Source: Ichthyophis bannanicus | Taxonomy: Eukaryota > Chordata > Amphibia > Gymnophiona > Ichthyophiidae | NCBI GenBank assembly: GCA_033557465.1 | Contig: CM066032.1 | Span: 52,860,955 to 52,924,954, forward strand | Direction: 5' to 3' | Length of the DNA: 64,000 nucleotides | Shown: positions 11,115 through 21,952 of the stretch, piece by piece | How positions within the stretch are numbered: position 1 is the first letter of the stretch | Layout of the letters: each line of letters opens with the position of its first letter | The notes under the pieces: model-generated | The model's input: the letters and a program-made list of their open reading frames with translations, nothing else | Database searches by the model: none | Told to the model about the DNA's origin: nothing | Position numbers and translations under genes: made by a program

Positions 11115-13009
11115 AACCAAAAACAGGAAGCGGCAGATTCAGCACCCAATACCTTTATTAGTACCAATTAAGTGGCCTAAGCCCAACACAGGACCGTGTT
11201 TCGTATGTCACTTCGTCAGGGGCTATCAGGACACACTAAAAATTAAATTTACAAAATTACATTAATATAATAAAATCAAAACAATAAGAGTGCAAAAAAA
11301 GGGGGGTTAAAACAAAAAATATAACATAAAAATACATTATACATGAAAAAACAGGCTAAATTGGACTATCACAAATGACTTGAGTCTCAAAAAAAAGACT
11401 AAAAATGCATTAATAAAACACAAAAAGGGGGGGGGGGAACCCATGATAAATATCTCAATTAAAATGATGATAATACATATATAATTAGAATGAAACTCAG
11501 TACATTGAATAAACAACTGCTCTATAAATCAAATTATATATTTGAACTTATATACATACACATATATAAATAAATATATAAATATATAAATACATAAATA
11601 ATTAAATAATTAAAAAATTAAAAATTAAAAATATAAAGATGCAAATTGGAATACAAATGACAATACTGGAGATCAAAACATTTACACTAGAGATCCAAAG
11701 AAATTTGTTAAAAAATATTGAATCAAACATTTATAATTATGAAAATGCTTAAACGGACATATACAGGGAACCTGTAAACAGCCATATAGAACCAAGAGAA
11801 TGGAAGGGATGAGGAGACAAAGGAATAGGACCAAACCAAAGATAAAAAAAATATATAATAATATAAAAATACAGAAATATTGGGAAGATATTACCTGAGG
11901 GTGTGAAATACATGGACTTCACCAGGCTCAACAGAGTCAATGGAAGTCGCTATAATCTAAAAAACTTTTAAAAATAAAAATAAAAACATGAAACATGTAC
12001 AAAATCAAATTATTGCCCAATCAAATAAATAATAATAGTAATAATAATAAATATATAATAATAGTAATAATAATGAATTATATAAATTTTAAAACATGAA
12101 GGGTTATTGAACACGAACCCGATAAAAAACCATGAATAATAAAGAGGGAGTTAAAAATTAAATAAATAAGTGGTAAAACATTCGAAAAAATTCTAAGGGA
12201 TGATTGTAAATTCAAAACATAAATTCTCAGGGGGGGAGGGGGAAGAAGATAGGGTGTGACGAATGAATAATAAAACTTTCATTCATACACATATGCAACC
12301 CGTGTTGAATGCTAAACAAAAAACCATGATCAACCGGCTGAAAGTCCTCCAAGGAGTGAAAGGATATTCAGAATAAAATGTACCCCTGAAGATCAATGCA
12401 AAAGCTTACGTAAAACCGCAATGAATGAACAGAGAAAAGGGAATTATCCACATAGATTATACTGATAATTTAAAAAACGAAACCACCTATGAAAAAACAT
12501 TTAGGCACCATAAAAAACCGGAAGAGTCATATCAAGATTCAAAAGGACGCCAAAACCAGCTCATAAGAATACAAATAACTGCATAAAAACCCTTCATATA
12601 TCTTGCCTTTACAAAGCCCGAAGGATGCCTTGTATCACATTGTCCAATCCGAGCTTCTTACCCAATGTCCGTGGAAACCTTAAAAAACATTTATTGTATT
12701 ACTATAGCATCCAGAGCATTAAAGGGACCCTAATAAAGCTGAAGTACACTTAGAACCATACCGGCAAACCCCCTAAATTATATTGACTCGTGCCAAAGGG
12801 GAAACTGCATTCCGTAACCCAACTAAACTTACCAACCATAACAAACCGTATGAGATTTCCAAAAGTATTAAAAGACGCCGACACATGCGCATTTAAAGAA
12901 ACCAAACTGGAAGTGTAAAAATGTAGAAGGACATGTAGATTAAAATGAAAATAAAACTAAAATTGAATGCTACCTAATGAATCTGTAACCATAAAACAAC
13001 CAACGTTAA
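11115..13009 (-). repeat. Palindrome left arm
   Basis: This 1,895-bp inverted copy of 13,275-15,174 begins AACCAAAAACAGG and ends CAACGTTAA. It contains short AT-rich microsatellites (11,570-11,640 and 12,036-12,080). Confidence 0.93.
11180..11224 (-). ncRNA. Hammerhead-ribozyme-like motif (left arm)
   Basis: This is the mirror copy of the motif at 15,066-15,110, on the minus strand, with the same core (TCGTCAG at 11,213-11,219 on the plus strand is CTGACGA on the minus) and TTTC at 11,199-11,202. Confidence 0.58.
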
Positions 13010-13274
13010 TTTTACATGGATGAATGTATTGTTTGATTCTTATGGCCAATTCGTTAGCTTTTTAAACGCAATATTTAATAAAGTTTTTTTGATTATATCA
13101 TCTGTATTAATTTCGGATTGTTGGGCACACAATCTGAATATTTTTCTAGAATTTGATCTGACAGGTAGGGTTTTAGCTCATGGTTTTTTTTTTTTGGTTT
13201 TTTTTATTGACTTGTTGGGTATACATTTGAGTTCCACGTCTGGTTTCAGTGAGGGTTTTTATCAATATAATCTT

Positions 13275-15174
13275 TTAACGTTGGTTGTTTTATGGTTACA
13301 GATTCATTAGGTAGCATTCAATTTTAGTTTTATTTTCATTTTAATCTACATGTCCTTCTACATTTTTACACTTCCGGTTTGGTTTCTTTAAATGCGCATG
13401 TGTCGGCGTCTTTTAATACTTTTGGAAATCTCATACGGCTTGTTATGGTTGGTAAGTTTAGTTGGGTTACGGAATGCAGTTTCCCCTTTGGCACGAGTCA
13501 ATATAATTTAGGGGGTTTGCCGGTATGGTTCTAAGTGTACTTCAGCTTTATTAGGGTCCCTTTAATGCTCTGGATGCTATAGTAATACAATAAATGTTTT
13601 TTAAGGTTTTCACGGACATTGAGTAAGAAGCTCGGATTGGACAACGTGATACAAGGCATCCTTCGGGCTTTGTAAAGGCAAGATATATGAAGGGTTTTTA
13701 TGCAGTTATTTGTATTCTTATGAGCTGGTTTTGGCGTCCTTTTGAATCTTGATATGACTCTTCTGGTTTTTTATGGTGCCTAAATGTTTTTTCATAGGTG
13801 GTTTCGCTTTTTCAAATTATCAGTATAATCTATGTGGATAATTCCCTTTTCTCTGTTCATTCGTTGCAGTTTTACGTAAGCTTTTGCATTGATCTTCAGG
13901 GGTACATTTTATTCTGAACATCCTTTCACTCCTTGGAGGACTTTCAGCCGGTTGATCATGGTTTTCTGTTTAGCATTCAACACGGGTTGCATATGTGTAT
14001 GAATGAAAGTTTTATTATTCATTCGTCACACCCTATCTTCTTCCCCCTCCCCCCCCCTGAGAATTTATGTTTTGAATTTACAATCATCCCTTAGAATTTT
14101 TTTGAATGTTTTACCACTTATTTATTTAATTTTTAACTCCCTCTTTATTATTCATGTTTTTTTATCGGGTTCGTGTTCAATAACCCTTCATGTTTTAAAA
14201 TTTATATAATTCATTATTATTACTATTATTATATATTTATTATTATTACTATTATTATTTATTTGATTGGGCAATAATTTGATTTTGTACATGTTTCATG
14301 TTTTTATTTTTATTTTTAGAAGTTTTTTAGATTATAGCGACTTCCATTGACTCTGTTGAGCCTGGTGAAGTCCATGTATTTCACACCCTCAGGTAATATC
14401 TTCCCAATATTTATATATTTTTATATTATTATATATTTTTTTATCTTTGGTTTGGTCCTATTCCTTTGTCTTCTCATCCCTTCCATTCTCCTGGTTCTAT
14501 ATGGCTGTTTACAGGTTCCCTGTATATGTCCGTTTAAGCATTTCATAATTATAAATGTTTGATTCAATATTTTTTAACAAATTTCTTTGGATCTCTAGTG
14601 TATATGTTTTGATCTCCAGTATTGTCATTTGTATTCCAAATTGCATCTTTATATTTTTAATTTTTAATTTTTTAATTATTTAATTATTTATGTATTTATA
14701 TATTTATTTATATATTTATTTATATATGTGTATGTATATAAGTTCAAATATATAATTTGATTTATAGAGCAGTTGTTTATTCAATGTACTGAGTTTTATT
14801 CTAATTATATATGTATTATCATCATTTTAATTGAGATATTTATCATGGGTTTCCCCCCCCCCCTTTTTGTGTTTTATTAATGCATTTTTAGTCTTTTTTT
14901 TGAGACTCAAGTCATTTGTGATAGTCCAATTTAGCCTGTTTTCTCATGTATAATGTATTTTTATGTTATATTTTTTGTTTTAACCCCCCTTTTTTTGCAC
15001 TCTTATTGTTTTGATTTTATTATATTAATGTAATTTTATAAATTTAATTTTTAGTGTGTCCTGATAGCCCCTGACGAAGTGACATACGAAACACGGTCCT
15101 GTGTTGGGCTTAGGCCACTTAATTGGTACTAATAAAGGTATTGGGTGCTGAATCTGCCGCTTCCTGTTTTTGGT
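13275..15174 (+). repeat. Palindrome right arm
   Basis: The arm of about 1,900 bp begins TTAACGTTGG and ends CCTGTTTTTGGTT, mirroring the left arm. The spacer to its left (13,010-13,274) continues in the same style and may be unpaired element sequence. Confidence 0.93.
15066..15110 (+). ncRNA. Hammerhead-ribozyme-like motif (right arm)
   Basis: Core CTGACGA is at 15,071-15,077 and GAAA at 15,088-15,091. Stem I pairs AGCCC (15,066-15,070) with GGGCT (15,106-15,110). Stem III pairs ACAC (15,091-15,094) with GTGT (15,101-15,104), leaving T at 15,105 as the cleavage nucleotide. Stem II is weak: GTG (15,079-15,081) with TAC (15,085-15,087) and one unpaired A. Three stems around the two conserved core strands match a type I layout. 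Activity is inferred only. Confidence 0.6.
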
Positions 15175-15215
15175 TCTGCTCATCTGAGTGGCTAGCGCTG
15201 TTTTCTTTGTGGACC

Positions 15216-15540
15216 CTGTTTAGAAGTTATGGACACTGTATTCTCAAGTCGCCTGGATTTGACTGATGTTCCTTTGGAGAACCCTGAACGGACTTTCTTT
15301 GTAGATGGAAGCAGTCTTGTCATCATTAATGGACATTGTTGTGCCGGGTATGCAGTGGTGATCCTTGATCTGGTGGTTGAGTCCACAGCTCTGGCCCCAG
15401 GAACTTCAGCACAGAAAGCTGATCTGATAGCTCTTACTAGAGCACTGACAATAGCAAAAGGGCTCTGCCTGAATGTGTACACAGATTCCAAGTATGCCCT
15501 TACAACCTTGCATGCACATGGGGCCCTGTACAAAGAATGA
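15216..15540 (+). pseudogene. ERV1 RNase H remnant
   Basis: After the palindrome and its right duplication, pol resumes with FFVDGSSL (first Asp block of RNase H) at about 15,295 and YTDSKYALT near 15,478. The frame ends at a stop at 15,538. RNase H degrades the RNA strand of the RNA-DNA hybrid. The C-terminal His block is missing because of the deletion that follows. Confidence 0.88.
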
Positions 15541-16188
15541 GGTTGATAATCTCAGGAAGCAAGTCCATTAAGTATGGCCCGGAGATATTGACATTATCAG
15601 ATGCATACTGCCTATAGACCTCAGAATTTAGGAAAAGTAGAACGTATGAATAGAACCCTGAAATCTCAGTTGTCTAAACTTTGTCAAGAAATTCACCTGA
15701 AGTGGCCCCAGGTTCTTCCTATAGCCCTTCTTAGGATATACCTAGCCCCTACCAAGTCTTTAGGAGTTTCCCCTTTTGAGATTCTGTATGGGCGACCCCC
15801 GCCTATTGTATAGGGAATAAAGGGAGATATGGAACAGATTAGATCTGAAATTACTAGACAAGAACTATTGGTTTTAAGTTCTGTTTTGCAGAGTTTTCAT
15901 ATGTGGGTACAAGATCAGCTGCCCATCCATCTAACAGAACCCCTGCATCCTCTCAAGCCTGGAGTCTCAGTGTGGATCAAAGAGTGGAGAAAAGACACCG
16001 TTGGCATCGCATTGGAAGGGACCTTATTTTGTCATCTTATTAACCCCAACAGTAGTTAAAGTTGCAGAACTCGAACCCTGGATTCATCACAGTCGAGTAA
16101 AGTCAGCAGCCATTGATAGCACCGTAGAACGGAAGACAGCTATGAAAAGTATTAGCTATGTGGCAATATTACCCTATACCCCAAAATG
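15541..16188 (+). pseudogene. ERV1 integrase remnant
   Basis: Compared with ERV2, about 1 kb is missing: the end of RNase H, the HHCC zinc finger and the first two Asp positions of the DDE core. Sequence resumes at HTAYRPQNLGKVERMNRTL (catalytic Glu block) near 15,601 and runs to the C-terminal domain, ending near 16,188. Stops occur at about 15,811 and between the frames. The integrase C-terminus ends about 70 bp before the polypurine tract, which leaves no room for env. Confidence 0.88.
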
Positions 16189-16255
16189 ATGCTTTCAAGC
16201 AAGTATAATATGTGATTTAATTCTCACCCTTTCTCACTTGCGGGTGAGAATAATC

Positions 16256-16266
16256 AAAGGGGGGAA
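16256..16266 (+). promoter_or_regulatory. ERV1 polypurine tract
   Basis: AAAGGGGGGAA lies directly before the 3' LTR. It would prime plus-strand DNA synthesis. The same tract precedes the ERV2 3' LTR. Confidence 0.92.
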
Positions 16267-16793
16267 TGTGGCAGGCTATGGCCTATAATAGTCTGCAAAT
16301 ATGTAAGGCCTGTAAGTTAGGCCCTGATTCCAACCCCCATCTCAGTGAAGAACCAAAGTCTGTAAAAGTCTGAGAAAGCTGTTTTAAAACTGCTTAATAA
16401 GACGTTTTCATGATGCATAAATCTTTCATTATTCTCTTGTGCTGTAAAGATAGAAATGTTTCAATACTTGCATTCCTAGAGCCAGAAACGACCTCGGAGC
16501 AGGATAGTATCAATGCCTAGAAACTGCACCTTTGTTAGAACAGTCCGGGAAGGGGGAGCAGGGAGCTAGGCCCAGAAAGGATCTCTGATTGGACAAGTGC
16601 AGGGGGCGTTGGAACCAATAGAAAGTCTGCATGTATCAAGCTGAAGAAAAATGTATAAATGAATATGTTTCTGTAAGAACTTTGCTCAGTCCTTTTTGAA
16701 GCTTTGATTAACTGAGCCATGTGCACAATAAATTGGCTTGGATCTTTGAACTGACTCCTGGTTTTATTTATTGCATGCTTATCAGCTGCTACA
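16267..16793 (+). repeat. ERV1 3' LTR
   Basis: This LTR is 527 bp, the same length as the 5' copy. It has TATAAA at about 16,654 and AATAAA at 16,727-16,732, only about 70 bp apart, implying a short R region. It is followed by the ATAT target duplication. Confidence 0.93.
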
Positions 16794-16797
16794 ATAT

Positions 16798-17441
16798 ATC
16801 TATGTGTTGTTGGAGATGAGGATTGTGCTGGATTCTTCTGTGCTGGTTGTTAGTGTGGCTTTAAATTTGTATTGGCTGTTAGTTAGAATCAGTACTCCAC
16901 CCCCTTTTCAATCTTTTCTAGGAGAGCTGAAGGTGTTGTAGTTGGGTGGGGTGATTTGATTTAAAATGACTTGGTCTGTATCATTGAGCCATGTCTCAGT
17001 TATGCAGAGTATATCTGGTCATTGTGTGTGTAAGTACTCTGTAATGACGTTGGTTTCATTGCTGACTGACCTTGCATTCTTAAGCGTGCAGTTGAGGTTT
17101 GTGCCTACCATGGGATTAGTGTGGTTCTGTTGTGGTTTATAGGTGGGGTGTATATTGATTGTGGTTTCTGTTCTGTGTGTGCAGGTTTTGCGTGATGACT
17201 GTGTGATGTGGTTGTGCCATGTGGTGAGCTATTGTATGTGCCATGGGCTGAAATATAGTATGAGTGGAGTGTGCATGTAGGTGGGTGAATATGTTCTAGT
17301 GTAGAGCGCTGTTTGTTTTGTAAGTAGTAGTAGTAATATTGTGATTGGGAGTAGCATTGTGCCGTGTAAGAGTATGTTGCTGGGCCGGTGGTTTGAGATG
17401 GTCTAGATTACCACAGATTTGGCAAATCTCAGTGGCTTGGT
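16798..17441 (-). pseudogene. L2-like LINE fragment, EN N-terminus
   Basis: This continues the LINE at 4,331-5,261 across ERV1. The minus strand reads an EN start (LNCTLKNARSVSNETNVITE), TETWLNDTDQVILNQ and KGGGVLILT blocks with several stops. ERV2 begins at 17,442, so the same LINE copy hosts two proviruses about 650 bp apart. Confidence 0.8.
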
Positions 17442-17922
17442 TGTAGAAGTTGAGTGTATGCAATAAATAATATCAGGAGTCAATTGCAGGATCCAAGCCA
17501 ATTTATTGTGCACAGGCTCAGACAGGTTCAACGTCCAAAAGGGACTGAGCAAAGAATCATGGCAGCAGATTCCCTATATACAATTCTATAACTTGATACA
17601 GGCAAACTTTCTATTGGTTCCTACGCTCCTCACACCTATCTAATCAGTGACCCTCTCTGGGCCCGGTTCTCCGTTCCCCCTTCTCAAACTGTCCTAACAA
17701 AGGCATAGTCTTAGACATGGTCACATTTCTACTGCAAGGACATTTCTAGCTCAGAGAATGCAAGGACAACTTAGGCATAAGAAACTTGTACAAACTTCAT
17801 AGTGGAGGAAGGGAGCTTTCAAAAGCAGTTTAAAGCAGATTTTTCTAACTTTGGTACTTCTCAGCACTGATCTCAGGTGGGGGTTGAAACCTAGGCCTAG
17901 TTTGAGGCTATAGCCTACCACA
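17442..17922 (-). repeat. ERV2 3' LTR
   Basis: The 481-bp LTR reads TGTGGTAGG on the minus strand from 17,922 and ends CTTCTACA at 17,442. It is alignable with the ERV1 LTR over its length but more diverged than the two ERV1 LTRs are from each other. It contains an AATAAA on the minus strand near 17,498. Confidence 0.88.
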
Positions 17923-17933
17923 TTCCCCCCTTT
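17923..17933 (-). promoter_or_regulatory. ERV2 polypurine tract
   Basis: On the minus strand AAAGGGGGGAA abuts the LTR, identical to the ERV1 tract. Confidence 0.9.
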
Positions 17934-18224
17934 GATTATCCTCACCCCTCCAAAAAGGGGTGAGATGAAAATCACATGTCAGGTTCTTCTCAAATTGTTG
18001 CTTCCTCCTGAGGCAGGGCCTGATACTTCCACATAGCTAGTACTCTGGCTGCTGTCTTTCGTTCAACTGTACTGTCAATGATTGAGGTGAACATGCGCAA
18101 GCAAAGGGGTAGGAAACATGGAAGGAGCAGACACATAGCTACCATATCACAATAAGTCCATATAGAGGTTGCAAATTTTCACTTAAGTTTTCTTCTTCCA
18201 CAGCTTCTGCCGTATGTAGACCTG

Positions 18225-19603
18225 TCAGCTTCCAGTAGGTGACAGGAGTAAGGCTGTAGATTCCTCAAGCTTCTGCCATACGTGGACCTGCCAGCTTCCG
18301 GTGGTGGAAGGAGTAGGGCTGTAGATTCTTACTGCAGTGGTTTTTGCCACAGGGTGAGTCGCAACTGTGATCCTGGGTGGCTTGTTGAAGTCCAAAGATG
18401 GGATTCTGTAGTTGCTGCGGGTTTCACTCAGCTGTGGTGGATCCAAGGTTCGAGTTCAGCAACCTTCACTGCTGTGGGGGTTGACAGTATGACAACATAT
18501 GGTCCTCTCCAGTGAGGTGCCAACGGTTTTTTCTTCCACTCCTTGATCCACACCGAGGTTCCTGGCTTGAAGGGATGCAGCGGTTCAGTCAAATTAATGG
18601 GCAACTGGTCTTGTACCCAAGCATGGAGATTCTGCAAGACAGAACCTAAAGCTAACTGCTCTTGTCTAGTAATTTCAGATCCAATTTGGCACAAGTCCCC
18701 CTTTATCCCCTGGACAATGGGCGGAGGTCGCCCGTACAATATTTCAAATGGGGAAACTCCTAATGTCTTGGTGGGAGCTGATCGTATCCTGAGAAGGGCT
18801 ATAGGAAGAACCTGGGGCCATTTCAGGTGAGCTTCCTGACAGAGTTTAGACAGCTGGGATTTCAGGGTACGGTTCATATGCTCTACCTTTCTTGAGCTTT
18901 GGAGTCTGTAAGCTGAATGTAACTTCCATTGCATTTGTAGAGCTTGGGCCACCTGCTGGGTTACTTGAGAAACAAATGAGGGACCATTGTCTGATCCCAT
19001 AACTAGGGGTATTCCGAACCTCGGAATGATCTCATGGAGTAGGACTTTTGTGTCTTCCCTGGCTTTTTCAGTCCTAGTGGGGAAAGTTTCCACCCACCCT
19101 GAAAATGTACAAACCAGGACCAGCAGGTAACGATACCCATTTGCACGTGGCATCTCGGTGAAATCTATCTGGATGTTTCCCATGGGAGTAATTCCTACTG
19201 ACTGAGCTCTCGGAGGCAGGGTTGGACCCTGCCGGGCATTGTTCTTTGCACAAGTTAGGCATCTACGGGCTACTGATGCTGTCAGAGGTCCTAGCAACGG
19301 AATATAGAAATGAGGTCTGAGAGCTTTTTCCATAACTGTTTTCCCATAATGTGTGGCTTCATGAAAGGCGTGGACAAAGGCTGGACCTAATGACTCAGGG
19401 ATTACAGTTGGACCTGGAGGCTGATCACCTACTGGCGGTGGTAGCACTATCCATCCGGTCTCTTCTAACACTCCCCCTTCTTCCTGACAGAAATAGTCTA
19501 ATTCTCTGGTGGTATTTCGGGGAGTCCATGCACTAAGTGGTACTGGGAATAATGCTGCCTGGACTGGGATATTGGGGGCAGGGGCTTGTCCAGATATGGC
19601 CAC
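18225..19603 (-). pseudogene. ERV2 integrase
   Basis: The main frame (19,603-18,428, 391 codons) holds a nearly complete integrase: zinc-finger residues in FHEATHYG and CLTCAK, the first catalytic Asp in QIDFTEMP, the second in GSDNGPSFVSQ, and the Glu in RKVEHMNRTLKSQL. A C-terminal domain follows (KPGTSVWIKEWKKK, WRGPYVVILSTPTAVKVAEL). A frame at 18,446-18,225 continues the tail. The catalytic triad is present, unlike in ERV1, where the first two Asp are deleted. Upstream breaks prevent expression as a polyprotein. It would insert the DNA copy into the host genome. Confidence 0.92.
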
Positions 19604-19606
19604 TTC

Positions 19607-20505
19607 TCAGGCAGCAACGTCAGCAAATCTATTTCCCCGTGAAACTTCTCCTTTCCCTGCCTGATGACCTCGGAAGTGCATTACTGCGACTTGTTTGGGG
19701 GTCCACACAGCATCTAACAGTGCTAATATCTTGGGCCCATACTTGATAGACTTGCCTCCTGAGGTTATTAACCCACGTTCTTTGGGCATGTAGTGTGGTA
19801 AAGGCATATTTGGAATCTGTGTACATGTTCAAGCGGAGCCCTGTCCCTATTATCAGTGTCCTAGTGAGGGCTATCAGTTCAGCCTTCTGTGCTGAGGTTC
19901 CCGGGGCCAGAGCTGAAGATTCAACTACCGTGTCCAGGGTCACTACTGCATAGCCAGCACACCGCCGTCCGTTGATGATGAGACTACTTACATCCACGAA
20001 GAAAGTCTGTTCAGGGTTATTCAGTGGAAGATCAGTTAGATCAGGGCGACTGGAGAACACAGTGTCCATAACTTCCAGGCAATCATGGTCAGGAGGGCCT
20101 GGGCCAACTGGCAACAATGTGGCAGGGTTCAGGGTTTGACTGACAGTCAACTGTAGCTGAGGGTTTTCACACAGCATGCTTTGGTACTTTAACATTCGTG
20201 AGTTGGTGAACCAGTAATTCCCTTTGTGTTCCATGAGGGTCAAGACGGAATGTGATACAGTAACTTGAAGATTCTAACCCAAAGTGAGCTTGTCGGCTTC
20301 ACTTACCAAGAGGGCTGTGGCTGCAATGGCTCGCAGGCAAGGCGGCCATCCCTCTGCAACAGTGTCCAATTGTTTTGATAGATAGGCTACAGGTCGCTGC
20401 CAAGATCCAAGAGTTTGGGTCAATACCCCTAGAGCATTTCCACTTGACTCGTGGACATATAGGCGAAATGGTTTCTGTACATCTGGCAAACCTAAAGCTG
20501 GTGAG
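19607..20505 (-). pseudogene. ERV2 connection and RNase H
   Basis: The frame 20,243-19,629 contains TFFVDVSSLIINGRRCAGY (the usual Asp-Gly-Ser reads Asp-Val-Ser) and YTDSKYAFTTLHA. Connection sequence lies at 20,603-20,274, where only the part left of 20,506 is viral. The right edge is the junction with the L2 LINE monomers. Pol resumes at 26,174 on the other side. Confidence 0.9.
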
Positions 20506-21952
20506 GATCGGGACCAGAATCGCCGCCCGGCCAGCCTGCCCTCCCAAGCTGTAACTCCGGCCCAATCTGGGCTGTGGGAGGGGGAGGAGCAGCAAGCCGG
20601 CATTTAAAAAAGAGCCGCCGACGGCGGGAACGCCAAGGCTCCATCTTTGTCCCTGATCGGGACCAGAATCGCCGCCCGGCCAGCCTGCCCTCCCAAGCTG
20701 TAACTCCGGCCCAATCCGGGCTGTGGGAGGGGGAGGAGCAGCAAGCCGGCGTTTAAAAAGAGCCGCCGACGGCGGGAACGCCAAGGCTCCATCTTTGTCC
20801 CTGATCGGGACCAGAATCGCCGCCCGGCCAGCCTGCCCTCCCAAGCTGTAACTCCGGCCCAATCCGGGCTGTGGGAGGGGGAGGAGCAGCAAGCCGGCGT
20901 TTAAAAAGAGCCGCCGACGGCGGGAACGCCAAGGCTCCATCTTTGTCCCTGATCGGGACCAGAATCGCCGCCCGGCCAGCCTGCCCTCCCAAGCTGTAAC
21001 TCCGGCCCAATCCGGGCTGTGGGAGGGGGAGGAGCAGCAAGCCGGCGTTTAAAAAGAGCCGCCGACGGCGGGAACGCCAAGGCTCCATCTTTGTCCCTGA
21101 TCGGGACCAGAATCACCGCCCGGCCAGCCTGCCCTCCCAAGCTGTAACTCCGGCCCAATCCGGGCTGTGGGAGGGGGAGGAGCAGCAAGCCGGCGTTTAA
21201 AAAGAGCCGCCGACGGCGGGAACGCCAAGGCTCCATCTTTGTCCCTGATCGGGACCAGAATCGCCGCCCGGCCAGCCTGCCCTCCCAAGCTGTAACTCCG
21301 GCCCAATCCGGGCTGTGGGAGGGGGAGGAGCAGCAAGCCGGCGTTTAAAAAGAGCCGCCGACGGCGGGAACGCCAAGGCTCCATCTTTGTCCCTGATCGG
21401 GACCAGAATCGCCGCCCGGCCAGCCTGCCCTCCCAAGCTGTAACTCCGGCCCAATCCGGGCTGTGGGAGGGGGAGGAGCAGCAAGCCGGCGTTTAAAAAG
21501 AGCCGCCGACGGCGGGAACGCCAAGGCTCCATCTTTGTCCCTGATCGGGACCAGAATCGCCGCCCGGCCAGCCTGCCCTCCCAAGCTGTAACTCCGGCCC
21601 AATCCGGGCTGTGGGAGGGGAGGAGCAGCAAGCCAGCGTTTAAAAAGAGCCGCCGACGGCGGGAACGCCAAGGCTCCATCTTTGTCCCTGATCGGGACCA
21701 GAATCGCCGCCCGGCCAGCCTGCCCTCCCAAGCTGTAACTCCGGCCCAATCCGGGCTGTGGGAGGGGGAGGAGCAGCAAGCCGGCGTTTAAAAAGAGCCG
21801 CCGACGGCGGGAACGCCAAGGCTCCATCTTTGTCCCTGATCGGGACCAGAATCGCCGCCCGGCCAGCCTGCCCTCCCAAGCTGTAACTCCGGCCCAATCC
21901 GGGCTGTGGGAGGGGGAGGAGCAGCAAGCCGGCGTTTAAAAAGAGCCGCCGA
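20506..21952 (+). promoter_or_regulatory. Ten tandem 148-bp monomers, LINE 5' promoter array
   Basis: Units begin GATCGGGACCAGAATCGCCG at 20,506, 20,655, 20,803, 20,951, 21,099, 21,247, 21,395, 21,543, 21,690 and 21,838. Unit length is 148 bp, once 149 and once 147, and the last unit is cut short near 21,952. Units differ at only one or two bases. Each has CCCAATCC (a CCAAT-like box), a GGGAGGGGGAGG GC-box-like run and, about 40 bp after the CCAAT box, TTTAAAAAG (TATA-like). This is a plausible polymerase II promoter unit, as in monomer-bearing L1 elements. Minus-strand open frames through it are by-products of the repeat. Confidence 0.8.

Larger units (their letters stand above)
11115..15215 (+). 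mobile_element. 4.1-kb palindromic (Penelope-like?) insertion
   Basis: The element consists of a left arm (11,115-13,009), a 265-bp spacer (13,010-13,274), a right arm (13,275-15,174) that is the near-exact reverse complement of the left arm, and a 41-bp extra tail (15,175-15,215). It is flanked by the 16-bp duplication CTGTTTAGAAGTTATG (11,099-11,114 and 15,216-15,231) inside ERV1 pol. The arms differ at only a few positions by eye. The body is AT-rich and has no convincing coding region. Open frames in the two arms (11,940-11,749 and 14,347-14,562) are mirror images of each other, as expected of a palindrome. Each arm carries a hammerhead-like motif near its outer end. Inverted arrangements plus hammerhead motifs are known from Penelope-like retroelements, so I infer a non-autonomous relative. 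Confidence 0.8.
5494..16793 (+). mobile_element. ERV1: gamma-like endogenous retrovirus without env
   Basis: This is a complete provirus-like unit. Two 527-bp LTRs beginning TG and ending CA are flanked by the 4-bp duplication ATAT (5,490-5,493 and 16,794-16,797). Inside, in order, are a tRNA-Gly primer site, a 1.7-kb leader, gag, pro and pol, then a polypurine tract. No env space exists: integrase ends about 70 bp before the polypurine tract. The LTRs differ at roughly 20-25 positions by eye (about 4%), so this is an old copy. All genes carry stops or deletions, and pol is split by a 4.1-kb palindromic insertion. It inserted into the EN region of an L2-like LINE in opposite orientation. Confidence 0.92.

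Noticed and set aside
13020..13310. Hydrophobic 96-codon frame in the palindrome spacer
   Set aside because: The AT-rich, Phe/Leu-heavy translation is typical of non-coding T-rich DNA.
11749..14562. Two nearly identical short proteins on opposite strands
   Set aside because: They are mirror images created by the palindrome and have no family motif.
20506..21952. CRISPR-like array
   Set aside because: Whole 148-bp units are repeated with no unique spacers, in a vertebrate context.
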